The translations under genes were made by a program, and so were the position numbers. Positions 1 through 8,204 of a stretch of DNA of 64,000 nucleotides are shown here, piece by piece (position 1 is the stretch's first letter; each line of letters opens with the position of its first letter). Source of the DNA: Flavicella marina (GTDB taxonomy: Bacteria > Bacteroidota > Bacteroidia > Flavobacteriales > Flavobacteriaceae). The stretch is taken from assembly GCF_009193215.1 (NCBI RefSeq), contig NZ_VYVA01000003.1:403069-467068 (forward strand). Reading direction: 5' to 3'. The notes beneath the pieces were generated by a model. It saw only the letters and a program-made list of their open reading frames with translations, made no database searches and was not told where the DNA came from.

Positions 1-587
1 TTGAAGAAGTAAAAGAAGAGGTGTTAACACAGAACACAGAAGAAGCTCCGGTAATTCAAAAAGAGAAAGTAGTAAAGAAAGAAACGCCAACGCCTCAAGA
101 AAAACCAAAAGAGATAGAAAAACCTGCTGTAAAGGAAGCACCTAAACCTTCGGAAGCGACACAAGCTGCCTTGTCTAATTTGTTAAACGGTAACCCATCA
201 GAGGGAGATGAAACGAAAGGTGAAGGAGATGATGCTGAGGCTGGTTTGAAAGGAAGTGAGTTAGGAGATCCAAATTCGTCGAAATATTACGGAAATGGAG
301 GTTCTGGGGGTGATGGAAATTATCGATTAGGAAATAGAAAAGCCATAGAAAAACCACAAATACAATCGGATTGTAATGAAGATGGAATTGTTGTGATTAA
401 CATTGAGGTTGATAGAAGAGGGAATGTTAATAGAGTGTCATTAAGTCTAAAAGGGAGTAATACTACGTCACCTTGTCTAGTAGAAATTGCTAAAAAAGCG
501 GCTTTAAGCACGAAATGGAGTGCAGATCCAGAAGCCTCACCTGGACAAAAGGGAACAATTATTTATCATTTTTCATTATCTGAATAG
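1..587 (+). CDS. TonB-family energy transducer, 5'-truncated by window edge
   Basis: The reading frame is open back to base 1 with no stop, so the gene starts outside the window and its N-terminal membrane anchor is missing; the GTG at 21 is not a convincing start. What remains is a Lys/Glu/Pro-rich periplasmic spacer (about residues 10-45), a Gly/Asp/Ser-rich stretch with GNGGSGGDGNYRLG, and a C-terminal domain (from PQIQSDCNEDGIVVINIEVD to the end) that resembles the TonB C-terminal fold. TonB proteins carry proton-motive energy from ExbB/ExbD to outer-membrane receptors. ExbB/ExbD-like genes are often just upstream in Flavobacteria, but that is inference here. folC follows 22 bases downstream. 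Confidence 0.85.
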   Translation, partial: EEVKEEVLTQNTEEAPVIQKEKVVKKETPTPQEKPKEIEKPAVKEAPKPSEATQAALSNLLNGNPSEGDETKGEGDDAEAGLKGSELGDPNSSKYYGNGGSGGDGNYRLGNRKAIEKPQIQSDCNEDGIVVINIEVDRRGNVNRVSLSLKGSNTTSPCLVEIAKKAALSTKWSADPEASPGQKGTIIYHFSLSE

Positions 588-609
588 CAGTATTTCGGAA
601 TCTAAACTT

Positions 610-1830
610 ATGAATTATCAAGAAACACTAAATTGGTTATTTGTTCAGTTACCTATGTACCAACGACAGGGAGCTGCAGCCTATAAAAAAGATTTGTCGA
701 ATACCATTTTATTGGCAGATACGATTGGAAATCCACAAAACAACTTCAAATCCATTCATGTTGCCGGAACCAATGGTAAGGGGTCTTGTAGTCATATGCT
801 TGCGTCAATTTTACAAGAAGCAGGTTATAAAGTAGGGTTGTATACTTCTCCACATTTGATTGATTTTCGAGAACGCATCAAAATAAATGGAGCTGAGATT
901 TCTGAAGAAAAAGTAATTTCATTCGTCGCTAAGAACAAAGGTTTTTTCGAAGCGCAGCAATTATCGTTTTTTGAAATGACAGTCGGATTGGCATTTGAAT
1001 ATTTTAGTGATGAAAAAGTGGATTTTGCTGTCGTTGAAGTGGGTCTAGGAGGAAGGTTAGATTCTACAAATATTATTCAACCAGAAGTGTCATTGATTAC
1101 GAATATAGGATTAGATCATACCAAGTTTTTAGGAGATACTCTAGGAAAAATAGCATTTGAAAAAGGAGGAATTATTAAAGAAAATATACCCGTAGTCATT
1201 GGGGAATACCAAGAAGAGACGTTTTCTGTTTTTGAAAAGTTGGCTCAAAAGAAACATGCACCTTTGTTTTTGGCTAGTGAGGGAGACGACAGAAAATATC
1301 CGTCAGATCTAATCGGAAGTTATCAAAAACACAATATAAAATCGGTGGTAAAGACGGTTGAGGTATTACGAAGCAAAGGGTTTAGAATAGAAGAAGAACG
1401 AGTAAGAAAAGGCTTGCTACATGTTCAGAAGAATACAAATCTTTTAGGGAGATGGCAGGTATTGCAAACGAGTCCCAAAACAATTTGCGACACTGCACAT
1501 AATAAAGAAGGCTTGAAGTATACCTTAGCGCAATTGCAAGAAGAATCTTACGATAAATTGCATATTGTTTTAGGAGTCGTCGATGATAAAGATTTATCTA
1601 AGATTTTACCTTTATTTCCTGAAAATGCATATTATTATTTTTGCAAACCTAATTTAGGTAGAGGTTTAGACGCTTCGGTGTTACAAAGCAATGCTGGTGA
1701 ATTTCAGCTGAAAGGATCGGTTTTTGATTCTGTAAATCAGGCATATAAAAAGGCTTTGTCAGTTGCGCATTCATCAGACTGTATTTATATCGGAGGAAGC
1801 ACATTTGTCGTTGCAGAAATTTTACAATAA
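610..1830 (+). CDS. folC: Bifunctional folylpolyglutamate synthase/dihydrofolate synthase
   Basis: FolC adds glutamate to dihydropteroate and to reduced folates in the cytoplasm, using ATP. The 406-residue protein from ATG 610 has the Mur-ligase-type P-loop GTNGKGS (residues 53-59), the family motif GLGGRLDSTN (145-154), TNIGLDHTKFLG, and a C-terminal domain opening with GRWQVL and CDTAHN. The frame stays open upstream into the end of the TonB gene, but the sequence there is not folate-synthase-like. ATG 610 leaves the normal N-terminus, and its 22-base distance from the TonB stop suggests co-transcription. The length is typical of the family. Confidence 0.95.
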   Translation: MNYQETLNWLFVQLPMYQRQGAAAYKKDLSNTILLADTIGNPQNNFKSIHVAGTNGKGSCSHMLASILQEAGYKVGLYTSPHLIDFRERIKINGAEISEEKVISFVAKNKGFFEAQQLSFFEMTVGLAFEYFSDEKVDFAVVEVGLGGRLDSTNIIQPEVSLITNIGLDHTKFLGDTLGKIAFEKGGIIKENIPVVIGEYQEETFSVFEKLAQKKHAPLFLASEGDDRKYPSDLIGSYQKHNIKSVVKTVEVLRSKGFRIEEERVRKGLLHVQKNTNLLGRWQVLQTSPKTICDTAHNKEGLKYTLAQLQEESYDKLHIVLGVVDDKDLSKILPLFPENAYYYFCKPNLGRGLDASVLQSNAGEFQLKGSVFDSVNQAYKKALSVAHSSDCIYIGGSTFVVAEILQ

Positions 1831-1843
1831 AAACGAAAAAATG

Positions 1844-1875
1844 TTTGGTCAGTTTTAACATTGGTCTTATATTTG
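1844..1875 (+). promoter_or_regulatory. Promoter of tRNA-Val
   Basis: A TTTG box (1844-1847) and TATATTTG (1868-1875) are 20 nt apart, close to the Bacteroidota consensus TTTG-N19-TAnnTTTG. The tRNA begins 10 nt after the -7 box. The leader CCACCGCTAA is shared with other promoters in this window (see findings). The promoter starts 14 bases after the folC stop, so the tRNA is probably transcribed on its own. Confidence 0.75.
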
Positions 1876-1885
1876 CCACCGCTAA

Positions 1886-1963
1886 GGGCAATTAGCTCAG
1901 TTGGTTCAGAGCACCTCGTTTACACCGAGGGGGTCGGGGGTTCGAATCCCTCATTGCCCACCA
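1886..1963 (+). tRNA. tRNA-Val (anticodon UAC), CCA encoded
   Basis: A full cloverleaf can be drawn. The acceptor stem GGGCAAT pairs with ATTGCCC. The D arm contains AGCTCAGTTGGTTCAGAGC. The anticodon stem CCTCG/CGAGG encloses TTTACAC with anticodon TAC at 1921-1923. The T arm contains GTTCGAATC. The discriminator A is at 1960 and CCA (1961-1963) is encoded in the DNA. TAC reads valine GUA codons. It is followed directly by a hairpin terminator, consistent with a single-tRNA unit. Confidence 0.97.
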
Positions 1964-1969
1964 AGTTTA

Positions 1970-2001
1970 AAAGGCTACACAATTTGTGTAGCCTTTTTTT
2001 A
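1970..2001 (+). terminator. Rho-independent terminator after tRNA-Val
   Basis: Perfect inverted repeat AAGGCTACAC (1971-1980) and GTGTAGCCTT (1986-1995) with loop AATTT, followed by a run of T. It ends the tRNA transcript and lies before the stop of the convergent gene at 2014. Confidence 0.9.
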
Positions 2002-2013
2002 TGCGTTTCAAAT

Positions 2014-2958
2014 TTATAGATAAAATTTAAGTCCAAGCATTACTTTACTGATGGAAGTATTAGCTTCTACACTTTTCAATTGAACATCATAAAATGTAAA
2101 CTGTAAACCTAGTTCATAATCGTTTGAACCCGTATAGTCAATTTTTCCTGTATATAAACTAGAGTATCCTCTATTGTCCATAGAAACTTCAGGGGTTGAA
2201 GTCAGTGAGTAACCAAGTGCTAAACTAATAGGGACTTCGTATTTTATGTTTAGATTTACATCACCCAAAATACCCATGGTAACATAATTGTCTATGGTTC
2301 CACGTTGCAAAGACTCACCTTGACTTATGTGAAAATTAGCTTGAAGTCCGTAAGACGGGTTAAATGCGTAAGCAGCTCTTAAGCCAATACCGACAGATGT
2401 AGAAGGGACTTTTTTACTCAACGTAGGATAAGGTTCCCCTTCGATTACATCTTGTAAATATTCAGCAACATTGATAAAGTTCCCTGTTAATGCAGTTGCT
2501 TTTATCGATCCAGAGAGAATAAATTTTTCGGTTTCTTTTAATTTGATCAACCAGCCAATATCTCCTCCCGATACCGAATTAATACCATCAGCAACGATTG
2601 TTGACATGTCAGATCCAAGTCTTCCTGCCAGCTTCACTGATAAAAATAATGATAGCCAAGAGTTGAATTTTTGTTGGTACTGAGCATTGAAATCAACGTA
2701 GAATATTTTTCCTTGAAACCTGAAAAGTTCTCTGTCTCCAATTTCAACACCTGGAATTGTTATTAACGAGGTAGAACCGAAACCTACATCAGTAGACAAG
2801 CTTGTCGCTATAAATGGACTTTTGAGTTGTGTGGTTGTAGCAAATCGGTGTCCGTTTAACATGGGAATTCTGTTGCGAATAGTTTCTGATTTTTCCTGTG
2901 CGTCGGTAGCCTGAAAAACAGTACAGAAGAACAATAGTAAGAGTAGCTGCTTTTTCAT
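2014..2958 (-). CDS. Predicted outer-membrane beta-barrel protein, function unknown
   Basis: A 314-residue protein with a clear signal peptide (MKKQLLLLLFFCTVFQATDAQ). Alternating polar/apolar strands run through its length and the last strand ends LGLKFYL, which suits a beta-barrel. I do not recognise a named family. Its start codon overlaps the stop of the upstream PorT-like gene by four bases (2955-2958), so the two are almost certainly co-translated. Both genes face the tRNA-Val unit. A transport or assembly role is possible but nothing in the sequence decides it. Confidence 0.75.
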   Translation of the reverse strand: MKKQLLLLLFFCTVFQATDAQEKSETIRNRIPMLNGHRFATTTQLKSPFIATSLSTDVGFGSTSLITIPGVEIGDRELFRFQGKIFYVDFNAQYQQKFNSWLSLFLSVKLAGRLGSDMSTIVADGINSVSGGDIGWLIKLKETEKFILSGSIKATALTGNFINVAEYLQDVIEGEPYPTLSKKVPSTSVGIGLRAAYAFNPSYGLQANFHISQGESLQRGTIDNYVTMGILGDVNLNIKYEVPISLALGYSLTSTPEVSMDNRGYSSLYTGKIDYTGSNDYELGLQFTFYDVQLKSVEANTSISKVMLGLKFYL

Positions 2959-3605
2959 AATTTATTTTTTCTGCTCGTTAATGGTATTTCAATACCTGTA
3001 AGTAGTTTGTATGATGAGCTTTTAACTCTTGGGATTAAATCGTTAACAATAGGGTCTTCTGTGATGTTGTCAAGACCTTGTGCATATCGTGCTTCTACAA
3101 ACAAAATTGTATTTCCAATGGCAAACTTATATCCTGTCCCAAACTGTATGGAGAAATTCCATGAGTTGACACTTATGTCTAACGGTTCTGATGAGCCGTC
3201 GTTATATGTGAGTTCATTGTTTAGTAATAGAGCCGACTCGATTCCGCCTATAGCGTAAAATTTTTTGTTGTTACTACTAACTTTTACCAATACCGGTATG
3301 CTAAAATAATTCAACTTTACTTTCAAACTATCTACAGGGTAATAGCTGTCTTTTTTTATATGACTTATTTTTGTTCCTTCTTGACTATATGAAGGCTGTA
3401 TGCTAATGGCAATGCTTTTTGAAACAGGAATGTCTACAAAAGCACTAAAAATAGCTCCTACCTTACTTTTATATGCTGTGTTCGGTTCTGCGTCTCCGTT
3501 TAATTTGCTAGAGTTTATACCTCCTTGAAAGCCGATATTGACTTGTGCAAAAGAAATTGATTGAATTGTGAAAAATAGAATTAAGAGAAGGAGTTTGTGT
3601 CGCAT
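2955..3605 (-). CDS. Outer-membrane beta-barrel protein, PorT-like
   Basis: A 216-residue protein with signal peptide MRHKLLLLILFFTIQSISFAQ followed by VNIGFQGGINSS, the usual opening of the small flavobacterial outer-membrane barrels of the PorT-like (OMP_b-brl_2) kind. Repeated amphipathic strands, for example SIAISIQPSYSQEG and TILFVEARYAQGLDNI, support an eight-strand-type barrel. It overlaps the next outer-membrane gene by four bases and probably starts a two-gene operon. The family is broad and includes the type IX secretion component PorT, but this copy is not shown to be PorT itself. Confidence 0.75.
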   Translation of the reverse strand: MRHKLLLLILFFTIQSISFAQVNIGFQGGINSSKLNGDAEPNTAYKSKVGAIFSAFVDIPVSKSIAISIQPSYSQEGTKISHIKKDSYYPVDSLKVKLNYFSIPVLVKVSSNNKKFYAIGGIESALLLNNELTYNDGSSEPLDISVNSWNFSIQFGTGYKFAIGNTILFVEARYAQGLDNITEDPIVNDLIPRVKSSSYKLLTGIEIPLTSRKNKL

Positions 3606-3687
3606 AGTTGATGTTGCTTCTTAGATACACTAAAATACAAGTATTTTTTGAGAATTGGTTTTAGTACTCATGAAAAATGAATAGTAA

Positions 3688-4965
3688 TTACAGTTCGTAT
3701 GATTTGCTAGCATCTAGCTTGATAAAAATAAATAATAGTATGGTGAATCCCCATAACCCAGAACCTCCATAGCTAAAGAAGGGTAAAGGTATTCCTATGG
3801 TAGGAAAAAGTCCGATTACCATACCAATATTGATTAGGTAATGGAAAAAGAAAATTGCAGCAATGCCATACCCATAGACACGACTAAATGTAGTTTTTTG
3901 TCTTTCTGCAAGCTGTATAATTCTAAGCACAAAAAAAGTGAATACGATAATCAGGAGTGAAGTACCCAAAAATCCCCATTCCTCACCGATAGTACTAAAG
4001 ATATAATCGGTGTGTTGTTCAGGCACAAAATTTCCTTGGGTTCTATCACCTTGTAAATATCCTTTTCCTGAGAAGCCACCAGATTTAATAGTTAATACAG
4101 ATTGGTTGGTGTTGTAGCCTACACCTCTAGTGTCATTCGATTTTCCTAGAAGTATATTAAAACGATCTCTGTGTCGTTGTTCAAAAATGTTATTGTATAC
4201 ATAGTCTACACTAAAGATAAAAAGCCCACAAATAGCATAGAGACCCATGATATTCATCCATTGAAACTTCAAAGACTTTTTTCGGTAATAGATAATATAT
4301 AGGATGAATAATGAGAAGATTGTATATGTGGATAACAAGACAATATTGAAGCCAAATGCTAAGGTTAATATAAATACAAGTATGGCAAAACCGCCTATTG
4401 CAATATAGTAGATAGGTAATCCTTCACGGTATAGAACAAAGAAAAATGCAGTGTAGATCAAAGCCGATCCAGGATCGGGCTGTAGGGTGATTAAAACTGC
4501 AGGTAAGAAGATAATGAAGAAAGCCTTAATTTGATTTTTGAATAATTTCAAATCATATTGTTTGTCGTTCAGCAATCTTGCCAAAGCTAAGACTGTTGCA
4601 AATTTTGCAAACTCCGAAGGTTGCAAGCTTGTAGCGCCCAAGTCATACCATGAGGTTGCTCCATTTATCTTTTTACCGAACACGAATAATCCGGCAAGTG
4701 AAGCCATTGATATCAAATAGATAATAGAAGAAAACCGTTCAAAAATTTTAGAATCAACAAACAAAATTCCAATGACGAGAAGAAAACTAAGACCAATCCA
4801 AAGTATTTGTTTTCCGTGTTTCGTTGAAAAGTCAAACAATGATACTGCTTCGTCAGAATGTGTAGCAGCGTAAATATTCATCCATCCAAAAAGGATTAAA
4901 AATAAATAGAGAAAAACCAACGTAAAGTCCACTCCAAAAAATATGTTATTCCTCTGTGCTCTCAC
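3688..4965 (-). CDS. rodA: Rod-shape SEDS glycosyltransferase RodA
   Basis: RodA polymerises lipid II into glycan strands during cell elongation, together with the class B PBP encoded just upstream. The 425-residue protein has about ten membrane helices and SEDS hallmarks: QPDPGSA (162-168), GFSGKGYLQGDRTQGNFVPEQHTDYIFS from about 297 on (given in parts: GFSGKGYLQG, EQHTDYIFS), and PLPFFSYGGSGLW (394-406). Asp278 in SNDTRGVGYNTNQS aligns with the catalytic Asp of E. coli RodA. The start overlaps the mrdA stop by 20 bases, and it is the last gene of the mreB-rodA operon. FtsW is the paralogue, but the mre context argues for RodA. Confidence 0.95.
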   Translation of the reverse strand: MRAQRNNIFFGVDFTLVFLYLFLILFGWMNIYAATHSDEAVSLFDFSTKHGKQILWIGLSFLLVIGILFVDSKIFERFSSIIYLISMASLAGLFVFGKKINGATSWYDLGATSLQPSEFAKFATVLALARLLNDKQYDLKLFKNQIKAFFIIFLPAVLITLQPDPGSALIYTAFFFVLYREGLPIYYIAIGGFAILVFILTLAFGFNIVLLSTYTIFSLFILYIIYYRKKSLKFQWMNIMGLYAICGLFIFSVDYVYNNIFEQRHRDRFNILLGKSNDTRGVGYNTNQSVLTIKSGGFSGKGYLQGDRTQGNFVPEQHTDYIFSTIGEEWGFLGTSLLIIVFTFFVLRIIQLAERQKTTFSRVYGYGIAAIFFFHYLINIGMVIGLFPTIGIPLPFFSYGGSGLWGFTILLFIFIKLDASKSYEL

Positions 4966-6889
4966 CTTTAATTGTTTTCAGTTGTTTTTCGTATACTGCT
5001 TCTAAGCTAGTGTTTAACATTCTGTTTTCCCAGTATTTGTTGGTTGTTTTTCCTGTAAGATATCTTTCAATCATTAAGCTTGCGATTGGTGCGGCGATCA
5101 TTGAACCATAACCACCATTTTCGATATATACTACTAAAGCTATTTTAGGATTTTTTTTCGGTGCAAATGCTACGAATATTGAATGGTCTTCGAATTGTAT
5201 TTTTTTACCGTCGATTCTTTTAAAGTTTTCTGCAGTACCGGTTTTACCACAAATTTCAATGTCTTTTAAACGCACGTGTTTGGCGGTACCTGTTTTGAAT
5301 ACATCATGCATTCCTTCGATAATAGGAGGGAAGTGTTTTGGGTTTATAGTTGTCGAGTGAAGGGTAGTGTATGCTGAGTCGATTGGGGTTTTATCACTGG
5401 TTGCTTTTAAGATATGAGGAGTGTAATAATATCCTTTGTTGGCTACAGCAGCAGTCATATTTGCCAGTTGTATCGGTGTGGTTAAAATTTGACCTTGTCC
5501 GATAGCATTCGAAATGGTATAGGTAGCTCTCCATCTGCCATCAGGATACCATCTGTTGTACAAGGCTGCATCTGGAATCAATCCTTTTTGACCTTGTGGT
5601 AAATCGTAACCTAAGTACTGTCCTAAGCCGAAACTTCTAATATGTTTACTCCATGCATTCATTCCCTCAGAAGCGGTTGGGTATTTCTCTATAATTCTTC
5701 TGTAAACATTGGAGAAGTAGCTATTACAAGATTTAGCTAGCCCTTGCTGTAATTTTATCGGTTGGTTGAAAATACCACAGTGACATCCCATAAATTCTTT
5801 TTCTCTTGCTCCATATTTATAGCCATGAAAACAGCGAAAAGACGTCTTAGGTGTGATTACTTCTTCTTGCAATCCTGCGAGCCCTTGAATAATTTTAAAA
5901 GGAGATCCAGGCGCATATTGTGCTAGTAAGCTTCTGTCGTACATAGGTTTGTTGATCGTGTCGCTAAAAAAGATAACAGAATTTTTAGAACGTTCTCTTC
6001 CTACCATTAAGTTGGGGTTGTAGTTCGGCATCGTAATCAAACTAAGGATTTCACCAGAGTCTGGTTCAATAGCTACGATACCACCCCTTTTTCCTTTCAT
6101 CAGAGCTTCTCCATATTGTTGTAATTCAGAATCTAAAGTTAATGTTAGGTCTTTACCATCTACCGGTAAGGTATCGTAGATTCCGTTTTTATAGGGACCA
6201 ATTATTTTATTAAACCGATCACGTTGTAGGTATTTTACCCCTTTTATTCCTCTTAAAAATGATTCGTATTGTTTTTCTACTCCTGTAGTACCAATAAGTT
6301 CTCCCGGTTGGTAGTATGGGTTTTTATTAGCTACTTCGTCGTTAACTTCATTTACATAACCTAAAACATTTGCGGCAGAATTGATTGGGTAATTTCTCAA
6401 GAGTTTTCTTTCAATATAAAACCCTTTGTACTTATGCATTTTTTCTTGAAGGTAGGCGTAGTCTTCTTTCGATAAGTGTGCTAAAAAAACAGAAGGAAGT
6501 CTACGAGACCATTTTTTTGCTTTGTCAAAACGCTTTAAAAAATAGGCTTTGTCAATTTTTAGTAGTTTGCAAAATTCAACAGTGTCTAGTGGGGCTACTT
6601 CTCTGGGTACAATCATTAAATTATATGATTGTTTATTTGCGACTAAGAGTGTTCCTTTTCTATCGTAAATATATCCTCTTTCTGGGTAGTCAAATAACTT
6701 TTTTATTGTCGAACTCCTAAGGTTATTTTGGTTGTTAGCGTTAGAAATAATTTGCAGATAAAAAAGCTTTCCGATAAATATGAAAGCAATGGTGATAATG
6801 AAAAATGATAAAAGATATCCGCGTTTCAAATTAATTCTTAGTAATGGGTTGATGCTCCTTTTTTTGTCAAATATAAACCTAAAATACAC
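4946..6889 (-). CDS. mrdA: Penicillin-binding protein 2, elongation transpeptidase
   Basis: A class B PBP that cross-links peptidoglycan in the elongation complex. The 647-residue protein has one N-terminal membrane helix (about 25-47), a dimerisation/pedestal region, and a transpeptidase domain with all three motifs: S329-P-F-K332 in APGSPFK, S387-C-N389, and K549-T-G551. The ATG at 6889 gives a 52-base overlap with mreD. No internal Met lies before the membrane helix, so if the start is later it must be a non-ATG codon. It sits between mreD and rodA, the standard elongasome order. Periplasmic and membrane-anchored. Confidence 0.95.
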   Translation of the reverse strand: MYFRFIFDKKRSINPLLRINLKRGYLLSFFIITIAFIFIGKLFYLQIISNANNQNNLRSSTIKKLFDYPERGYIYDRKGTLLVANKQSYNLMIVPREVAPLDTVEFCKLLKIDKAYFLKRFDKAKKWSRRLPSVFLAHLSKEDYAYLQEKMHKYKGFYIERKLLRNYPINSAANVLGYVNEVNDEVANKNPYYQPGELIGTTGVEKQYESFLRGIKGVKYLQRDRFNKIIGPYKNGIYDTLPVDGKDLTLTLDSELQQYGEALMKGKRGGIVAIEPDSGEILSLITMPNYNPNLMVGRERSKNSVIFFSDTINKPMYDRSLLAQYAPGSPFKIIQGLAGLQEEVITPKTSFRCFHGYKYGAREKEFMGCHCGIFNQPIKLQQGLAKSCNSYFSNVYRRIIEKYPTASEGMNAWSKHIRSFGLGQYLGYDLPQGQKGLIPDAALYNRWYPDGRWRATYTISNAIGQGQILTTPIQLANMTAAVANKGYYYTPHILKATSDKTPIDSAYTTLHSTTINPKHFPPIIEGMHDVFKTGTAKHVRLKDIEICGKTGTAENFKRIDGKKIQFEDHSIFVAFAPKKNPKIALVVYIENGGYGSMIAAPIASLMIERYLTGKTTNKYWENRMLNTSLEAVYEKQLKTIKGESTEE

Positions 6890-7356
6890 AAGAATATTGT
6901 CACCACACTAGTAGAAAATGTTTTATAAAGAACAGTCCCAAATTCTCTGAGGCTCCAATACTCGATTGAAAATAGTAAAAAATGATGCACCAATGTTAAA
7001 AGTGAAATATAGACAAGTGTCTTAGGTAAAGGTTCGTTGTTTAACTTGAATAATTGGAAGTCTAAATCTTGTGAGTTCCAAATAATTTTGATCAATGGAA
7101 GGGTAAGATAGGCTGTTGCTACAGTTGCAGCTGCGTTGATTCCTCCAGTGTTTGAAAATAAGTCTATGCACAATCCAAATAAAAACGATACAATCAGAAA
7201 ATTTGCTCTTTTGGTTTCAACCGGGTATAGAAAAATAAATAACAGATATGCGTTTGGGTTTAGGAAGCCGAAAAGATGTATTCTATTCAGAATCAAAGTT
7301 TGTATCAAAAGAAGTAATACAAAACGAAAACCGATAATTAATGTTTCTCTAGTCAT
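6838..7356 (-). CDS. mreD: Rod-shape-determining membrane protein MreD
   Basis: A small integral membrane protein of the elongasome. The 172 residues form about five hydrophobic helices, starting LIIGFRFVLLLLIQTLILNR. MreD sequences are poorly conserved, so the call rests on size, membrane topology and position between mreC (8-base overlap) and mrdA (52-base overlap). The pattern NAYLLFIFLYPVET followed by FLFGLCIDLFSNTGGINAAA resembles the flavobacterial family members. Confidence 0.9.
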   Translation of the reverse strand: MTRETLIIGFRFVLLLLIQTLILNRIHLFGFLNPNAYLLFIFLYPVETKRANFLIVSFLFGLCIDLFSNTGGINAAATVATAYLTLPLIKIIWNSQDLDFQLFKLNNEPLPKTLVYISLLTLVHHFLLFSIEYWSLREFGTVLYKTFSTSVVTIFLCILGLYLTKKGASTHY

Positions 7357-8155
7357 TTTCGTGTAGTTCTAAGATTTCTTCTTTGTCTAAGTTGTCTATA
7401 ACATGCACATATCCTAAATTACTCATATCTGTGAATAATGAGATTTCAATGTTGCTGTAATTCTTATTACTTGCTTCGAAACTTTTGATGATTCCGATAG
7501 GTAAGTTTTCAGGAAAAAGGATTGACTTTCCACCACTTACAATGGTATCACCAATTGCAATATTAGCTTGTCTTTGAATGTCTAATAATTGCACGGTTTT
7601 ATAGTCTTTACCATCCCAAGTAAGGGTACCGAAATAATTGTTTTTTTGTAAGCGGGCATTGATTTTTGTATTGTTGTTCAGTATGCTCAACACAGTTGCG
7701 TAATTATGCGATACTTGATTTACAATTCCGATAATTCCTGTACTATTGATAACTCCCATATCTATATGTACACCATCATTGGTTCCTTTGTTTATGGTAA
7801 GTATGTTATTGCGATGCGTGTAATTATTTGCTATTATTTTTGCAGAAATGTATTGGTTTTTCACCAAGTTTGTGTCAAGGTGTACCGTATCTAAGGCTGC
7901 AGTTTGTAGCCCTAGTTTGGTTCTTAAAAATGCATTTTCTTCAGATAGACGTAAGTTCTCTTCTTTAAGTGTCGTGTATTCAAAAAACGATACGGTTTTG
8001 TTTAAAAAACCACCAGTTATCGCGTTGGCTGAATTGATAAACTGACTTTTATGGTAGCTGTGGGATTGTATGATGAAACCGAAGGCAATAATTTCAAGCA
8101 AGACAAACAGCAAGAAATATTTGTATTTTTCAATAAAATAAGCAATTTGCTGCAT
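7349..8155 (-). CDS. mreC: Rod-shape-determining protein MreC
   Basis: A bitopic periplasmic scaffold linking MreB/MreD to PBP2. The 268-residue protein has an N-terminal membrane helix (about 12-30), a short coiled coil (about 58-82, EENLRLSEENAFLRTKLG) and two beta domains containing NKGTNDGVHIDMGVINSTGIIGIV and GDTIVSGGKSILFPENLPIG (quoted in part), which are typical of MreC. It lies 49 bases downstream of mreB and overlaps mreD by 8 bases, so it belongs to the same operon. Confidence 0.95.
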   Translation of the reverse strand: MQQIAYFIEKYKYFLLFVLLEIIAFGFIIQSHSYHKSQFINSANAITGGFLNKTVSFFEYTTLKEENLRLSEENAFLRTKLGLQTAALDTVHLDTNLVKNQYISAKIIANNYTHRNNILTINKGTNDGVHIDMGVINSTGIIGIVNQVSHNYATVLSILNNNTKINARLQKNNYFGTLTWDGKDYKTVQLLDIQRQANIAIGDTIVSGGKSILFPENLPIGIIKSFEASNKNYSNIEISLFTDMSNLGYVHVIDNLDKEEILELHEND

Positions 8156-8204
8156 CGATTTTTTGTCTAATCACATTGAAATACCTCAATGGTATTTTTA
8201 TCAT

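Noticed and set aside
520..609. N-terminal extension of folC inside the TonB gene
   Set aside because: The extension reads through the conserved TonB C-terminal coding region and is not FolC-like; ATG 610 gives the normal length.
6838..6889. Frameshift between mreD and mrdA because of the 52-base overlap
   Set aside because: Both proteins are complete with expected motifs and lengths; the overlap only reflects an uncertain mrdA start.
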